DNA of 12,088 nucleotides from the NCBI GenBank assembly GCA_913009215.1, contig CAJVXG010000033.1, positions 1-12,088 on the forward strand, read 5' to 3'. Positions 1 through 7,229 of the stretch are shown piece by piece. Under the pieces are notes generated by a model that saw only the letters and a list, made by a program, of their open reading frames with translations, made no database searches and was not told the DNA's origin. Position numbers and translations under genes: made by a program. The stretch comes from an uncultured Gammaproteobacteria bacterium (GTDB lineage: Bacteria; Pseudomonadota; Gammaproteobacteria; Acidiferrobacterales; CAJVXG01). Position 1 is the first letter of the stretch; the number at the start of each line of letters is the position of its first letter.

Positions 1-3000
1 ATATCGACGGCCTCTTCAAGAAAGATTTCCAGCAACTCATTATCGATATTGTCATCAACCGCAGACACCGCCGCCGGAATCACAGGAGCTGATGGTTCCG
101 CAATGGGTGCCGACATTGCAGCCGGTGCTGTTATCGGAGGTACAGGTACAAACTCGGGAGTTGCCGGCGTTGCAGCCGCTGACATCATAGGCTCAATACC
201 GGGCTGTTGATGTTGTGCCATTATTAACTGATACAATTCGACAAAACGTAAACTCAGATCATCCGGAGTCTGGTGCAACCCTTTATTGATTACAACAACC
301 AGCTCGGAGATACAGGATTCAAGCTCGGCCAGTATCTTCAGATGCACCTCTGACAGGGGCGTCTCCACCGCCTTCATTTCCTGCAACAGTTTCTCCATCT
401 CGCCGCAGGCCTCGGCCATCTGCTCCAGACCCAGAGAACGTGCGCTACCGCGCAAGGTATGCATGGCCCGCATCAGATCGGCCGAAACGGCGCACTGTGT
501 GGCATTGTCCATGCAGGCGCGCATATCGTTTTTGATAGTCTCAATATGGCCTTCAACTTCAGAGGTAAAAATCTGCAGTAAGGTGTCATCGAGTTGCGGT
601 ATATCCCCTACCGGACCCTCGCCTGACTCCAGTGCAGGCATGATGACTTCAGGCTCAGCCAAAGATGTTGGGGTTGCAGATGCGATAATACCCGGTGCTA
701 CCACTGGAGCCGGGCTGGATGTTCTTAAGGTATCGGCACGTTGGCTCAGACTTTCGATATCAACCGTACTCTCTTCCTTGCGCTCGAACTGGTCTATCAG
801 ACCCGGCAATACGGCACAAACCTCTTGCAGCAGTTCAGTCATCGGATCGGAGTAAGCGATTTTTCCATCACGTACTGAATTCAGCATATTTTCTACGGCC
901 CAGGCCAGTTCGGATATGGTGGAGGCGCCGACCATGCGTCCACTGCCTTTTAAGGTATGATAGCCACGACGCAGTTCCAGCATGGAATCATAATTATTGG
1001 GATCCGAAGCCCAAACCCCTGTTTCTTTTTCTATCGTCTTCAATACATCCCGCGCATCCTCAATGAAGATTTCCAGGATTTCCTCATCAATGGCATCATC
1101 GGATATATCCACTGGCGCCGCGGCCATGGTGCCAGGAGCAATATCCAGTGTGGTATCGGTCTCATCGAACAGGATCGGTTCATCCACCACCACTGGCCCA
1201 ACAACGACTGTGGCCTTGAGATACTGTTTCGATAACAGCGCCAGGGTATCGAAAGACTGCTTCAAGGTACCGACGATGTCGTCGGACAATTGGCCCGGGT
1301 CATCATGGATAATTTGTAGCAGTTTGTTCATTTCTCCACTGATACGATCAATCTTCTCCTGACCCTGTTGCTGCGCCAGTAATGAGAGTGCATCGAGATG
1401 CTGGGACATCGCAGCAATGGCACTGTCATCATCGGTGTTATGCAACCAGTTATCGAGCTGCTTATGAATCTCGTCAACCAGTGCACCAGGATCGGAACCG
1501 GCGTGCTGCTTACCGGCGATTGATGCCTCCAGATCACCGATGGCGCGGCTGATCATTTCGTCCAGGTTAGGACGGTTATACTGCAACCCTTCCACATAGG
1601 CGCCAATACTACCGATAGCCACCGCCAGGCCATCGAGCACATCGGCATCGGCAGTAATCACCCGATTACTGATATCGTCGATACATTGCAAGGTCACAAC
1701 AGACAATTGCGCGGCATGGTCCTGCTGCAGGATTTCCAGTGCACCCTGCACCTGATTCAGTTGGGTCGGGACCTGTTCCAGAAACTCGACACGACGGGTA
1801 TCGGCCGCAAAGGTCTCCAATGCCTCTTCAATCTTGCCCAGATTGATGCGTATTTCATCCCCCACCACGCCCAGCAACTGGTTGTACTCGGTCTCGGACA
1901 GTTCGGCCTCACTGACTTCAAGGCCATCAATATCTACTCCTTCTACACCACCCTGCAGGTGTTGCAGGCTTGTCACCACCTCATCGAATTGGCGTTTCCA
2001 GGAAGCAGCGGATTTGTGTATTTCACGCGCACTGTTTTCAAACAGCAACAGGCTACGCGCCATGACCATGGCAACCTTCTCATTGGCAGGAATCTGGCCA
2101 TCAGTAATGCTGGAACACACCCGGGCGATCTCATCAATTAATGATTGCAACATAGGCACGCCAAGCATATCGAGCGTGCTGGACATCCTGTGCAGAATTT
2201 CCTGAAGTTCAGCCAAAGAAGAGACGTCTTCCTGGTCGGGATCAAAATAAGCAGACAGTACGTCTTGTGCCGACTCCACTTCCTTGCCCAATGCTACCGA
2301 TACCGACTGCAAGGCATCCGGGGTTGGTATTGATGCCACATCGTGCAACATGTCATTGACTTCAGCACCGACAATCTGGTCCAGATCAAAGGCGCGTTTC
2401 AGTTGCTTGACCTTGGGTCCATTGGACTTGGAGTAGGCGATTTGATACAGGATATTTCTTATCAGGGATTCTGAGCTGTTGCGCAAAGTGGATTTCTCAC
2501 CACCCTCTATCAGCTTGCGGATTTGCTGATCCACCCTCGAAAACAATCTTTTACGTTCGTTGGTAGTTTCCAGATCACCGGAAAGCAAAGCCTCGACATA
2601 ACCATCGGCGACCCAAAACAATTGTTCAACAACACCCACGTTCGCTTTTGTTCCAAGCTGACCCAGGATTGAAGCAATTTCGTTCAGAGACTCCTTGTCA
2701 TCGGTATTGCGTAACCACTTTAGCAAGGCCAGCTGGAATGGATGGCGTAATTTTTTTGCTAATGTTTTAAACTCATTTTCATCAATAGGTGCACGTTCGT
2801 CCTTTTCCCTGGCAGGTCGAACCGATAAATCCGGTTCAAAAAGATCCACCTCGGAGATCAACTCCACAGCCCGCACCTTACGCATGGCGTTAATTGACGG
2901 GACAAAACGCAGCGGAGCATCGGGTTGACCAAATTGCAGGCGGGACAGGTAATCAGGAATCGTCAGGATAGACTGGGTCAGTACCTCAAGATTTTCAGTA

Positions 3001-3260
3001 TCGGCCTTGATCTTGTCGTCTATGATGTCACGTGCAAAGATTTCGGTTTCCTTGGCCAGCAAGGCAACGCCATCCAGTTCCACCATCTCCAGGGTACCAA
3101 CGACCTGGTGCAAGTGGGTAATGCAAAAACGCAAACGAGTTTCGTCGGCAGTATTCTCTGCATAGGACTCGAGCGCAAGACGAGCTTGTTTCAAAGTCTC
3201 GTCTATTTCAGTCTTGACCCAGCCTAGAGTACTGGGGTCGATTTTACTGGTTGCACTCAT
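1..3260 (-). CDS. chpA: ChpA-type hybrid CheA kinase with multiple Hpt domains (N-terminal part, cut by window edge)
   Basis: Histidine kinase of the Pil-Chp type IV pilus chemosensory pathway; in P. aeruginosa it receives signals from PilJ through PilI and phosphorylates PilG and PilH. The window shows about 1086 N-terminal residues and the frame stays open to base 1. The N-terminus (MSATSKIDPSTLGWVKTEID) and a following FimL-like region match the family. Two canonical Hpt motifs are visible: HTLKGSG at H768 and HTLRGSA at H934. Each is preceded by an acidic helix of the kind LEIFIEDA, and another such helix (ELLEIFLEEAVD) starts a further Hpt domain at the edge. Degenerate Hpt-like stretches lie near H51, H357, N502 and H621. 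Ala/Pro/Val-rich linkers at about 841-887 and 1010-1070 separate the modules. Family members are about 2000-2500 residues, so the kinase core, CheW-like and receiver domains should lie outside the window. It starts 79 bp after pilJ with no clear Shine-Dalgarno sequence. Confidence 0.95.
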   Translation of the reverse strand, partial: MSATSKIDPSTLGWVKTEIDETLKQARLALESYAENTADETRLRFCITHLHQVVGTLEMVELDGVALLAKETEIFARDIIDDKIKADTENLEVLTQSILTIPDYLSRLQFGQPDAPLRFVPSINAMRKVRAVELISEVDLFEPDLSVRPAREKDERAPIDENEFKTLAKKLRHPFQLALLKWLRNTDDKESLNEIASILGQLGTKANVGVVEQLFWVADGYVEALLSGDLETTNERKRLFSRVDQQIRKLIEGGEKSTLRNSSESLIRNILYQIAYSKSNGPKVKQLKRAFDLDQIVGAEVNDMLHDVASIPTPDALQSVSVALGKEVESAQDVLSAYFDPDQEDVSSLAELQEILHRMSSTLDMLGVPMLQSLIDEIARVCSSITDGQIPANEKVAMVMARSLLLFENSAREIHKSAASWKRQFDEVVTSLQHLQGGVEGVDIDGLEVSEAELSETEYNQLLGVVGDEIRINLGKIEEALETFAADTRRVEFLEQVPTQLNQVQGALEILQQDHAAQLSVVTLQCIDDISNRVITADADVLDGLAVAIGSIGAYVEGLQYNRPNLDEMISRAIGDLEASIAGKQHAGSDPGALVDEIHKQLDNWLHNTDDDSAIAAMSQHLDALSLLAQQQGQEKIDRISGEMNKLLQIIHDDPGQLSDDIVGTLKQSFDTLALLSKQYLKATVVVGPVVVDEPILFDETDTTLDIAPGTMAAAPVDISDDAIDEEILEIFIEDARDVLKTIEKETGVWASDPNNYDSMLELRRGYHTLKGSGRMVGASTISELAWAVENMLNSVRDGKIAYSDPMTELLQEVCAVLPGLIDQFERKEESTVDIESLSQRADTLRTSSPAPVVAPGIIASATPTSLAEPEVIMPALESGEGPVGDIPQLDDTLLQIFTSEVEGHIETIKNDMRACMDNATQCAVSADLMRAMHTLRGSARSLGLEQMAEACGEMEKLLQEMKAVETPLSEVHLKILAELESCISELVVVINKGLHQTPDDLSLRFVELYQLIMAQHQQPGIEPMMSAAATPATPEFVPVPPITAPAAMSAPIAEPSAPVIPAAVSAVDDNIDNELLEIFLEEAVD

Positions 3261-3339
3261 AATGTCTGTTGTGTTCTGTAGTCGATCACCCCCGGCCAGA
3301 GATAGGTCTATGGCATTACTTAGGGCAACGCTTACGTTA

Positions 3340-5475
3340 CTACACCGGCAACTTGAAGCCTGCCACCGAGGCCTGCAACTCACGCGCAAGATCAGACAGT
3401 TTACCAATTGATTCGGCTGTCTCCCGGGTACCATGTGAGGTCATGGTTGTCGCTTCCTGGATTTGCTCCATATTGCCTGATACATTGGTTGCTACCTCGG
3501 ACTGGCGGTAAGCGTCTCGGGAAATATCGGAAATCAAGTCAGATAATTGCCGCGATACCGATTCAATTTCACCCAGGGATTGTCCTGCGGCATCCGCCAG
3601 GCGCGTGGCGCCGACCACACCGTTGGTCGCCTGCTCCATAGAGGCCACCGCTTCGTTGGTATCCGCCTGAATCGTTTTCACCAGATCACCGATTTGCTTG
3701 GTGGCCTCACCGGAACGCTCTGCCAGACGTTGCACCTCGTCCGCAACCACCGCAAAACCACGACCGGCTTCACCCGCCATAGCCGCCTGGATTGCAGCAT
3801 TCAGAGACAGAATGTTGGTTTGCTCGGAAATGTCATTAATCAATTCCACGATTTCACCAATTTGTTGTGAGCTCTCACCCAGACGCTTGATTCGTTTCGC
3901 TGTTTCCTGGATTTGCTCACGCATCTCATCCATGCCCTTGATTGTGTCCTGCACTGCGACAGAGCCCTGCTTCGCCGTCTCCACCGAGCCTTTAGCCACG
4001 TCAGCAGACCGTTCCGCACTCTGGGACATGTCTTCCATGGACTTCGCCATGGACTGTACCTGATCGGTAGTTTCAGCAATCTGTGCCGCCTGGCGCAAGG
4101 TCGCCTCGGTCAGGTCGGTTGCCGTTTGTCGACTTCGTTCAGACGCGTCTGCCACTTGCTGTGCTGCGTTCTTGATTCGCACAACCAGGCTGCGCATTTC
4201 TTTCACGGCAAAGTTAATGGAGTCTGCGATAGCACCGGTGATTTGTTCCGTAACCTCCGGCGCAATAGTCAAGTCGCCCTCAGCAAGGTCACCCATTTCC
4301 TCCAGTAGCTTCAGAATAGCGTCCTGGGTGGTACGGTTCATTTCACCACTTTCTTTCGCCTGTGCCTGTTGCTCACGCACATAGCGCATCAAACCCAGCA
4401 GGATAAAGATTACAGCCACGACACCAAATACGATAGAAAGCGTATTCGTCAGTGCCCGGCCCCTGCTCAAGCCTTTATAGGCATTCACCAGACCTTCGGA
4501 ACTTCTTAACAGGGGATCGGACTGTTTAAACATGATCTGACTGGCGCGTTGTGCCTCAAACAATTCAGCGGCACTACCCAGTATGCTGTCTACCCTTTTG
4601 CGCATTTTACCAAATTCTTTACCTGCCTCAATCAATTTACTGCGTACCGCGGGCGGCGCCACTCTGTTCAAACGAATCTCGGTTTCACGATAAAGCTTGG
4701 TGTCTTTACCAAACTGGGCCGCTGCCACCGCCGATTCCCTGCCGCCACGTGAAAAAAGGTTTACGTCTTTCGCAATACGCTGACTCAACATGCCCTGACG
4801 ACTGGCAATATAAAGCAGATTTGAAGACATACCCGACCTGGTGCCCAATTCGACAATCTCATCCGATAACGCCAGCAACAGCGGGCTAATCTCGTTGATC
4901 TTGTCCACGTGCTGGCGCAGGGACAACAGTGATTTCTTTTGTAGCAGAATCTGGTCGACGTTGTTGCGCAAGCCCTGACCTTTGGCCGGTGCCCATAAAT
5001 CCGTTACGCCCTGCAGCTCTTTTTGTACTGCCGAGGGACTGGCTGGCATACCGCTTGCGGGATGGCCCTGGCGTAACCTCTTCAGAATGGATTCAAACCG
5101 GTCACGCGACCCCCTTAGGGACTTAAAGGCAGTCTCCTGACCCAGTACCGCCTCACGGGCATCTTTTGCCAGGCGTTGCGACAACATCAACAGCTGCGAG
5201 GCCTGGGTAATAAAACTGGCCTGTTGTGATGTCTGCTGAGCCGTACTCACCAATAACCAGGCGGCGATACCGCCGGCGATCAGTACGCCAAAAACCAAAA
5301 CCGGCAAACTGGTAAATTTTGCGAATAGTCCGTCTGAGCCACCCAACCGCGGCTTCTTTTCCTGCTCAACCTCGACGAATTGCTCACTAGTCGACATCAT
5401 GTCACCAGAGGCGATGTCAAACATCTCCTCCGAGACCTGATCAATCGGCGTTGTTTTTTTCTTAAACAGACCCAT
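3340..5475 (-). CDS. pilJ: PilJ, type IV pilus methyl-accepting chemoreceptor
   Basis: Inner-membrane chemoreceptor of the Pil-Chp system, 711 residues from the chosen ATG. Order: a charged cytoplasmic N-terminal tail (about 1-53), transmembrane helix 1 (about 55-76), and a periplasmic region with two PilJ-type modules recognisable by the repeated MLSQR(L/I)AKD motif near 97-105 and 229-237. Transmembrane helix 2 (about 342-365), a HAMP-like segment (about 390-430) and a long coiled-coil signalling domain follow. The hairpin tip, with NDISEQTNILSLNAAIQAA and GRGFAVVADEVQRLAERS, spans about 547-590 and is the CheA/CheW contact surface of all MCPs. The C-terminus (FKLPV) lacks a methyltransferase-tethering pentapeptide. 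ATG at 5475 is preferred over an in-frame GTG at 5484 because GAGGTG lies 6 nt before the ATG and that GTG is part of the Shine-Dalgarno sequence itself. It lies between pilI (89 bp) and chpA (79 bp). Confidence 0.96.
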   Translation of the reverse strand: MGLFKKKTTPIDQVSEEMFDIASGDMMSTSEQFVEVEQEKKPRLGGSDGLFAKFTSLPVLVFGVLIAGGIAAWLLVSTAQQTSQQASFITQASQLLMLSQRLAKDAREAVLGQETAFKSLRGSRDRFESILKRLRQGHPASGMPASPSAVQKELQGVTDLWAPAKGQGLRNNVDQILLQKKSLLSLRQHVDKINEISPLLLALSDEIVELGTRSGMSSNLLYIASRQGMLSQRIAKDVNLFSRGGRESAVAAAQFGKDTKLYRETEIRLNRVAPPAVRSKLIEAGKEFGKMRKRVDSILGSAAELFEAQRASQIMFKQSDPLLRSSEGLVNAYKGLSRGRALTNTLSIVFGVVAVIFILLGLMRYVREQQAQAKESGEMNRTTQDAILKLLEEMGDLAEGDLTIAPEVTEQITGAIADSINFAVKEMRSLVVRIKNAAQQVADASERSRQTATDLTEATLRQAAQIAETTDQVQSMAKSMEDMSQSAERSADVAKGSVETAKQGSVAVQDTIKGMDEMREQIQETAKRIKRLGESSQQIGEIVELINDISEQTNILSLNAAIQAAMAGEAGRGFAVVADEVQRLAERSGEATKQIGDLVKTIQADTNEAVASMEQATNGVVGATRLADAAGQSLGEIESVSRQLSDLISDISRDAYRQSEVATNVSGNMEQIQEATTMTSHGTRETAESIGKLSDLARELQASVAGFKLPV

Positions 5476-5481
5476 GACGCG

Positions 5482-5487
5482 CACCTC
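5482..5487 (-). promoter_or_regulatory. Shine-Dalgarno sequence of pilJ
   Basis: On the minus strand GAGGTG lies 6 nt before the ATG at 5475. It decides between this ATG and an upstream GTG at 5484, which falls inside the motif and is therefore unlikely to be the start. Confidence 0.7.
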
Positions 5488-5564
5488 GCTTTATTAATCC
5501 GGGTTTACCCCGACTGTCCTTAAAAGTTATCAATCTCATTTTGTAACCACTCCAGCCAATTTGC

Positions 5565-6098
5565 CTATGCCGCAACGCGCCGAAACGCCTGATTTTGCGA
5601 CAGGACATGCATATCAAACACTCCCCAAAGCACTCCCTCTTGCAAAAAACCACCAATAATCTGTTCGCCTACCGGTTCTTCCAGGCCACTTAATGCCTGG
5701 CCCTCCGTTTCTTCATCAAAGTGGCGCAGGCCCAATACTTCATTCACCAGCAGGCCGGCGCTGTACTCCCCTGTATTCATCACCAGAATTCTGGAACGCA
5801 CCCCTTTGGTCACTGGTGACTTGCCGAAATACTCCGGCAAATCGACAATAGTCAACAGGTTGCCACGAATATTAGCCAGCCCTTTCAACCAGGATTTCGT
5901 CCCTGGCAATGGTGTCACCTCCGGATAGGGCAATACCTCCAGCACATGATCCAGTGGTGTCACCAGGTTCAGATCGCCCAACCGAAACGCCACCCCGGAC
6001 CACAATACGGCCAACTTGGAGTCGTCGAGTAACAGCGGCGCCCCTCGGGTGCCCGACTGTTCCATGGTCTGCAGTACACTAAACGGATCTTGTGACAT
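5565..6098 (-). CDS. pilI: PilI, CheW-like adaptor of the Pil-Chp system
   Basis: A 177-residue CheW-domain protein expected to couple the PilJ receptor to the ChpA kinase at the cell pole (known for the family). The CheW fold covers about residues 30-170: the strand LAVLWSGVAFRLGDLNLVTPLD, the conserved stretch LKGLANIRGNLLTIVDLPEYFG, and RSRILVMNTGEYSAGLLVNEVLGLRHF. The LKGL-NIRG-L--VDL pattern is the CheW/PilI hallmark. The ATG at 6098 has AGGAAG just upstream, and only 9 bp separate it from the pilH stop codon, so the two are co-transcribed and probably translationally linked. The length is normal for PilI (about 175-180). Confidence 0.95.
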   Translation of the reverse strand: MSQDPFSVLQTMEQSGTRGAPLLLDDSKLAVLWSGVAFRLGDLNLVTPLDHVLEVLPYPEVTPLPGTKSWLKGLANIRGNLLTIVDLPEYFGKSPVTKGVRSRILVMNTGEYSAGLLVNEVLGLRHFDEETEGQALSGLEEPVGEQIIGGFLQEGVLWGVFDMHVLSQNQAFRRVAA

Positions 6099-6107
6099 CT
6101 CTTCCTG

Positions 6108-6470
6108 CTACAGGCCATTTATTTTCTCAGTGACCATTTTCTCACTAACGGGCTTAACAATGTAATCCCTGGCCCCTTGTCGCAAGCCCCAGGCCTTGTC
6201 GGTTTCCTGGTCTTTAGTGGTACAAATAATCACCGGAATATGCGCGGTTTCAGGGTCCTTGGTAATGGCCCTGGTCGCCTCAAACCCGCTCATGCCAGGC
6301 ATGACAATATCCATAATAACCAGGTCCGGCTTTTCGGCCTTGGCCTTGACGATACCATCTTCACCACTGATGGCATGCGACACAGTCATACCCATCTTTT
6401 GCAAAATCTGTGACAGCAAATGCGCATCGGTTGGTGAGTCATCAACAACGAGTACGGTTTTTATTTCCAT
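6108..6470 (-). CDS. pilH: PilH, CheY-like response regulator
   Basis: A 120-residue stand-alone receiver domain with no output domain. The acidic pocket is D10-D11 (LVVDDS), the phospho-acceptor is D54 (VIMDIVMPGMSG), the switch Thr is T84 (IICTTKD) and the conserved Lys is K106 (YIVKP). In P. aeruginosa PilH opposes PilG and is tied to pilus retraction through PilT, or acts as a phosphate sink. The GYEA-type position reads GFEATRAI, as in PilH orthologues. The start has GGAG 6 nt upstream. It follows pilG by 32 bp and precedes pilI by 9 bp, in the usual pilGHI order. The distinction from PilG rests on this order and the DIVMPGMSGFEATR signature. Confidence 0.94.
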   Translation of the reverse strand: MEIKTVLVVDDSPTDAHLLSQILQKMGMTVSHAISGEDGIVKAKAEKPDLVIMDIVMPGMSGFEATRAITKDPETAHIPVIICTTKDQETDKAWGLRQGARDYIVKPVSEKMVTEKINGL

Positions 6471-6502
6471 TCAGAGCTCCACTTCAATTATTTATTTCTG
6501 GT

Positions 6503-6868
6503 TTAATGTACATACTTATTAATTACATCTATTAACTCTTCCTGAGTAAACGGCTTGTTGACGTGCTCCTGGGAGCCGGCAATACGACCACGGGCCCGGT
6601 CAAACAACCCATCCTTACTGGACAGCATAATGACCGGCGTCTCCTTAAACTTTTTGTTGTTCTTGATGAGCTGGCAGGTCTGATAACCATCCAGTCTTGG
6701 CATCATAATGTCGACAAAAATAATATCCGGCTCATTGTCCGTAATCAGCGACATGGCTTCAAAACCATCGGCTGCGGTATAAACATCGTAACCGGCTTTT
6801 TTCAGCAGGGCTTCAGCGGTTCGCCGAATCGTATTGCTGTCATCAATGATCATCACTTTTATTCCCAT
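6503..6868 (-). CDS. pilG: PilG, CheY-like response regulator
   Basis: A 121-residue stand-alone receiver, first gene of the Pil-Chp operon. The acidic pocket is D9-D10 (MIIDDSNTIRRTAE), the phosphorylation site is D53 (IIFVDIMMPRLDGYQTCQLIKNN), the switch Ser is S83 (IMLSSKDGLFDRARGR) and the Lys is K105 (VNKPF). The stretch MMPRLDGYQTC-LIKNN with SSKDGLFD is strongly characteristic of PilG, which drives pilus extension and cAMP signalling in P. aeruginosa. The start is the ATG at 6868, 3 residues before the core; a longer frame opening with GTG at 6934 would add 22 residues unlike the family. The Shine-Dalgarno is poor (GGAAG is about 12 nt away), so a slightly different start cannot be excluded. 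Confidence 0.94.
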   Translation of the reverse strand: MGIKVMIIDDSNTIRRTAEALLKKAGYDVYTAADGFEAMSLITDNEPDIIFVDIMMPRLDGYQTCQLIKNNKKFKETPVIMLSSKDGLFDRARGRIAGSQEHVNKPFTQEELIDVINKYVH

Positions 6869-6970
6869 TAGAATACTTATCTTCCATCGCTGGTGTACGG
6901 GAAAGTCCAGGCTAATGCGTGTCCCAGACCCCACCCCGGAACCAACCTAGTGAATAATGTAATTTCTTTA

Positions 6971-6993
6971 AATTATTATCTATGATAATGATT
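6971..6993. promoter_or_regulatory. Imperfect A/T palindrome, possible Fur-like operator
   Basis: The arms AATTATTATC and GATAATGATT flank a TAT spacer; 9 of 10 arm positions are complementary. The hexamers ATTATC/GATAAT are those of Fur-family boxes, although their order here is inside-out relative to the classical 19-bp box. It lies about 100 bp upstream of pilG and 236 bp upstream of gshA. An operator role is inference; a simple A/T-rich promoter element is the alternative. Confidence 0.35.
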
Positions 6994-7041
6994 TGTTAGC
7001 ATATTTTCCTTATAAAATCCACGTTTCCCAGCTTCCGATGT

Positions 7042-7059
7042 ACTACCCTATATAGTAGT
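7042..7059. promoter_or_regulatory. Small inverted repeat ACTAC-N8-GTAGT
   Basis: Five-base arms are separated by 8 bases around a CTATATAG core, in the middle of the divergent region. The size and shape would suit a dimeric regulator, but 5-bp arms can occur by chance. Confidence 0.2.
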
Positions 7060-7189
7060 CCCTTTCTCCGGGGCTGCCAGAATAGTCCGACGGGCAGCGT
7101 CCACAGAGACCTATACTAGCTGATCTGCTGCAGGAGTCGTGCCAGTAAAGCCAAAAGGAATATTTCGTATCTTTGCTTTATTGCGCTAA

Positions 7190-7195
7190 TATAAT
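7190..7195 (+). promoter_or_regulatory. Candidate -10 box of the gshA promoter
   Basis: A perfect TATAAT lies 34 bp before the gshA ATG. No good -35 hexamer sits 16-18 bp upstream (that position reads roughly GTATCT), so it is a partial match only. Confidence 0.35.
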
Positions 7196-7219
7196 GAAAC
7201 ACTAATTGAGGGTATATAT

Positions 7220-7223
7220 AGGA
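7220..7223 (+). promoter_or_regulatory. Shine-Dalgarno sequence of gshA
   Basis: AGGA lies 6 nt before the ATG at 7230. It supports this ATG over an in-frame TTG at 7206. The motif is within a short inverted repeat, TAGGA-AA-TCCTA, that reaches the A of the start codon. Confidence 0.6.
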
Positions 7224-7229
7224 AATCCT

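Larger units (their letters stand above)
6869..7229. other. Divergent intergenic region between pilG and gshA
   Basis: This 361-bp stretch has no convincing gene. It must hold the promoters of both the Pil-Chp operon (leftward) and the gshA block (rightward). Its centre, about 6950-7020, is very A/T-rich and includes an imperfect palindrome; the flanks are more G/C-rich. A TATAAT box sits about 35 bp before the gshA start codon. I see no clear pair of -35/-10 hexamers for pilG and no sigma-54 -24/-12 element. Confidence 0.6.

Noticed and set aside
286..855. 189-residue plus-strand open frame opposite chpA, and similar long frames over 695-4900
   Set aside because: They are antisense shadows of chpA and pilJ; their products are Ser/Arg/Cys-rich and low in protein-like structure, while the minus-strand frame gives clear Hpt and MCP domains.
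3320..3345. Small stem around AACG-CTTA-CGTT at the end of pilJ as a terminator
   Set aside because: Only 4-6 pairs including a wobble, no T-run, and it would separate pilJ from chpA, which belong to one operon.
6869..6934. N-terminal extension of pilG starting with GTG at 6934
   Set aside because: The added 22 residues (MGSGTRISLDF...) do not resemble receiver-domain starts, and the ATG at 6868 begins directly before the conserved VMIIDDS core.
7073..7098. GCTGCC/GGCAGC inverted repeat as a regulatory hairpin
   Set aside because: Six pairs with a 14-nt loop in a G/C-rich stretch; expected by chance and not next to a start codon.
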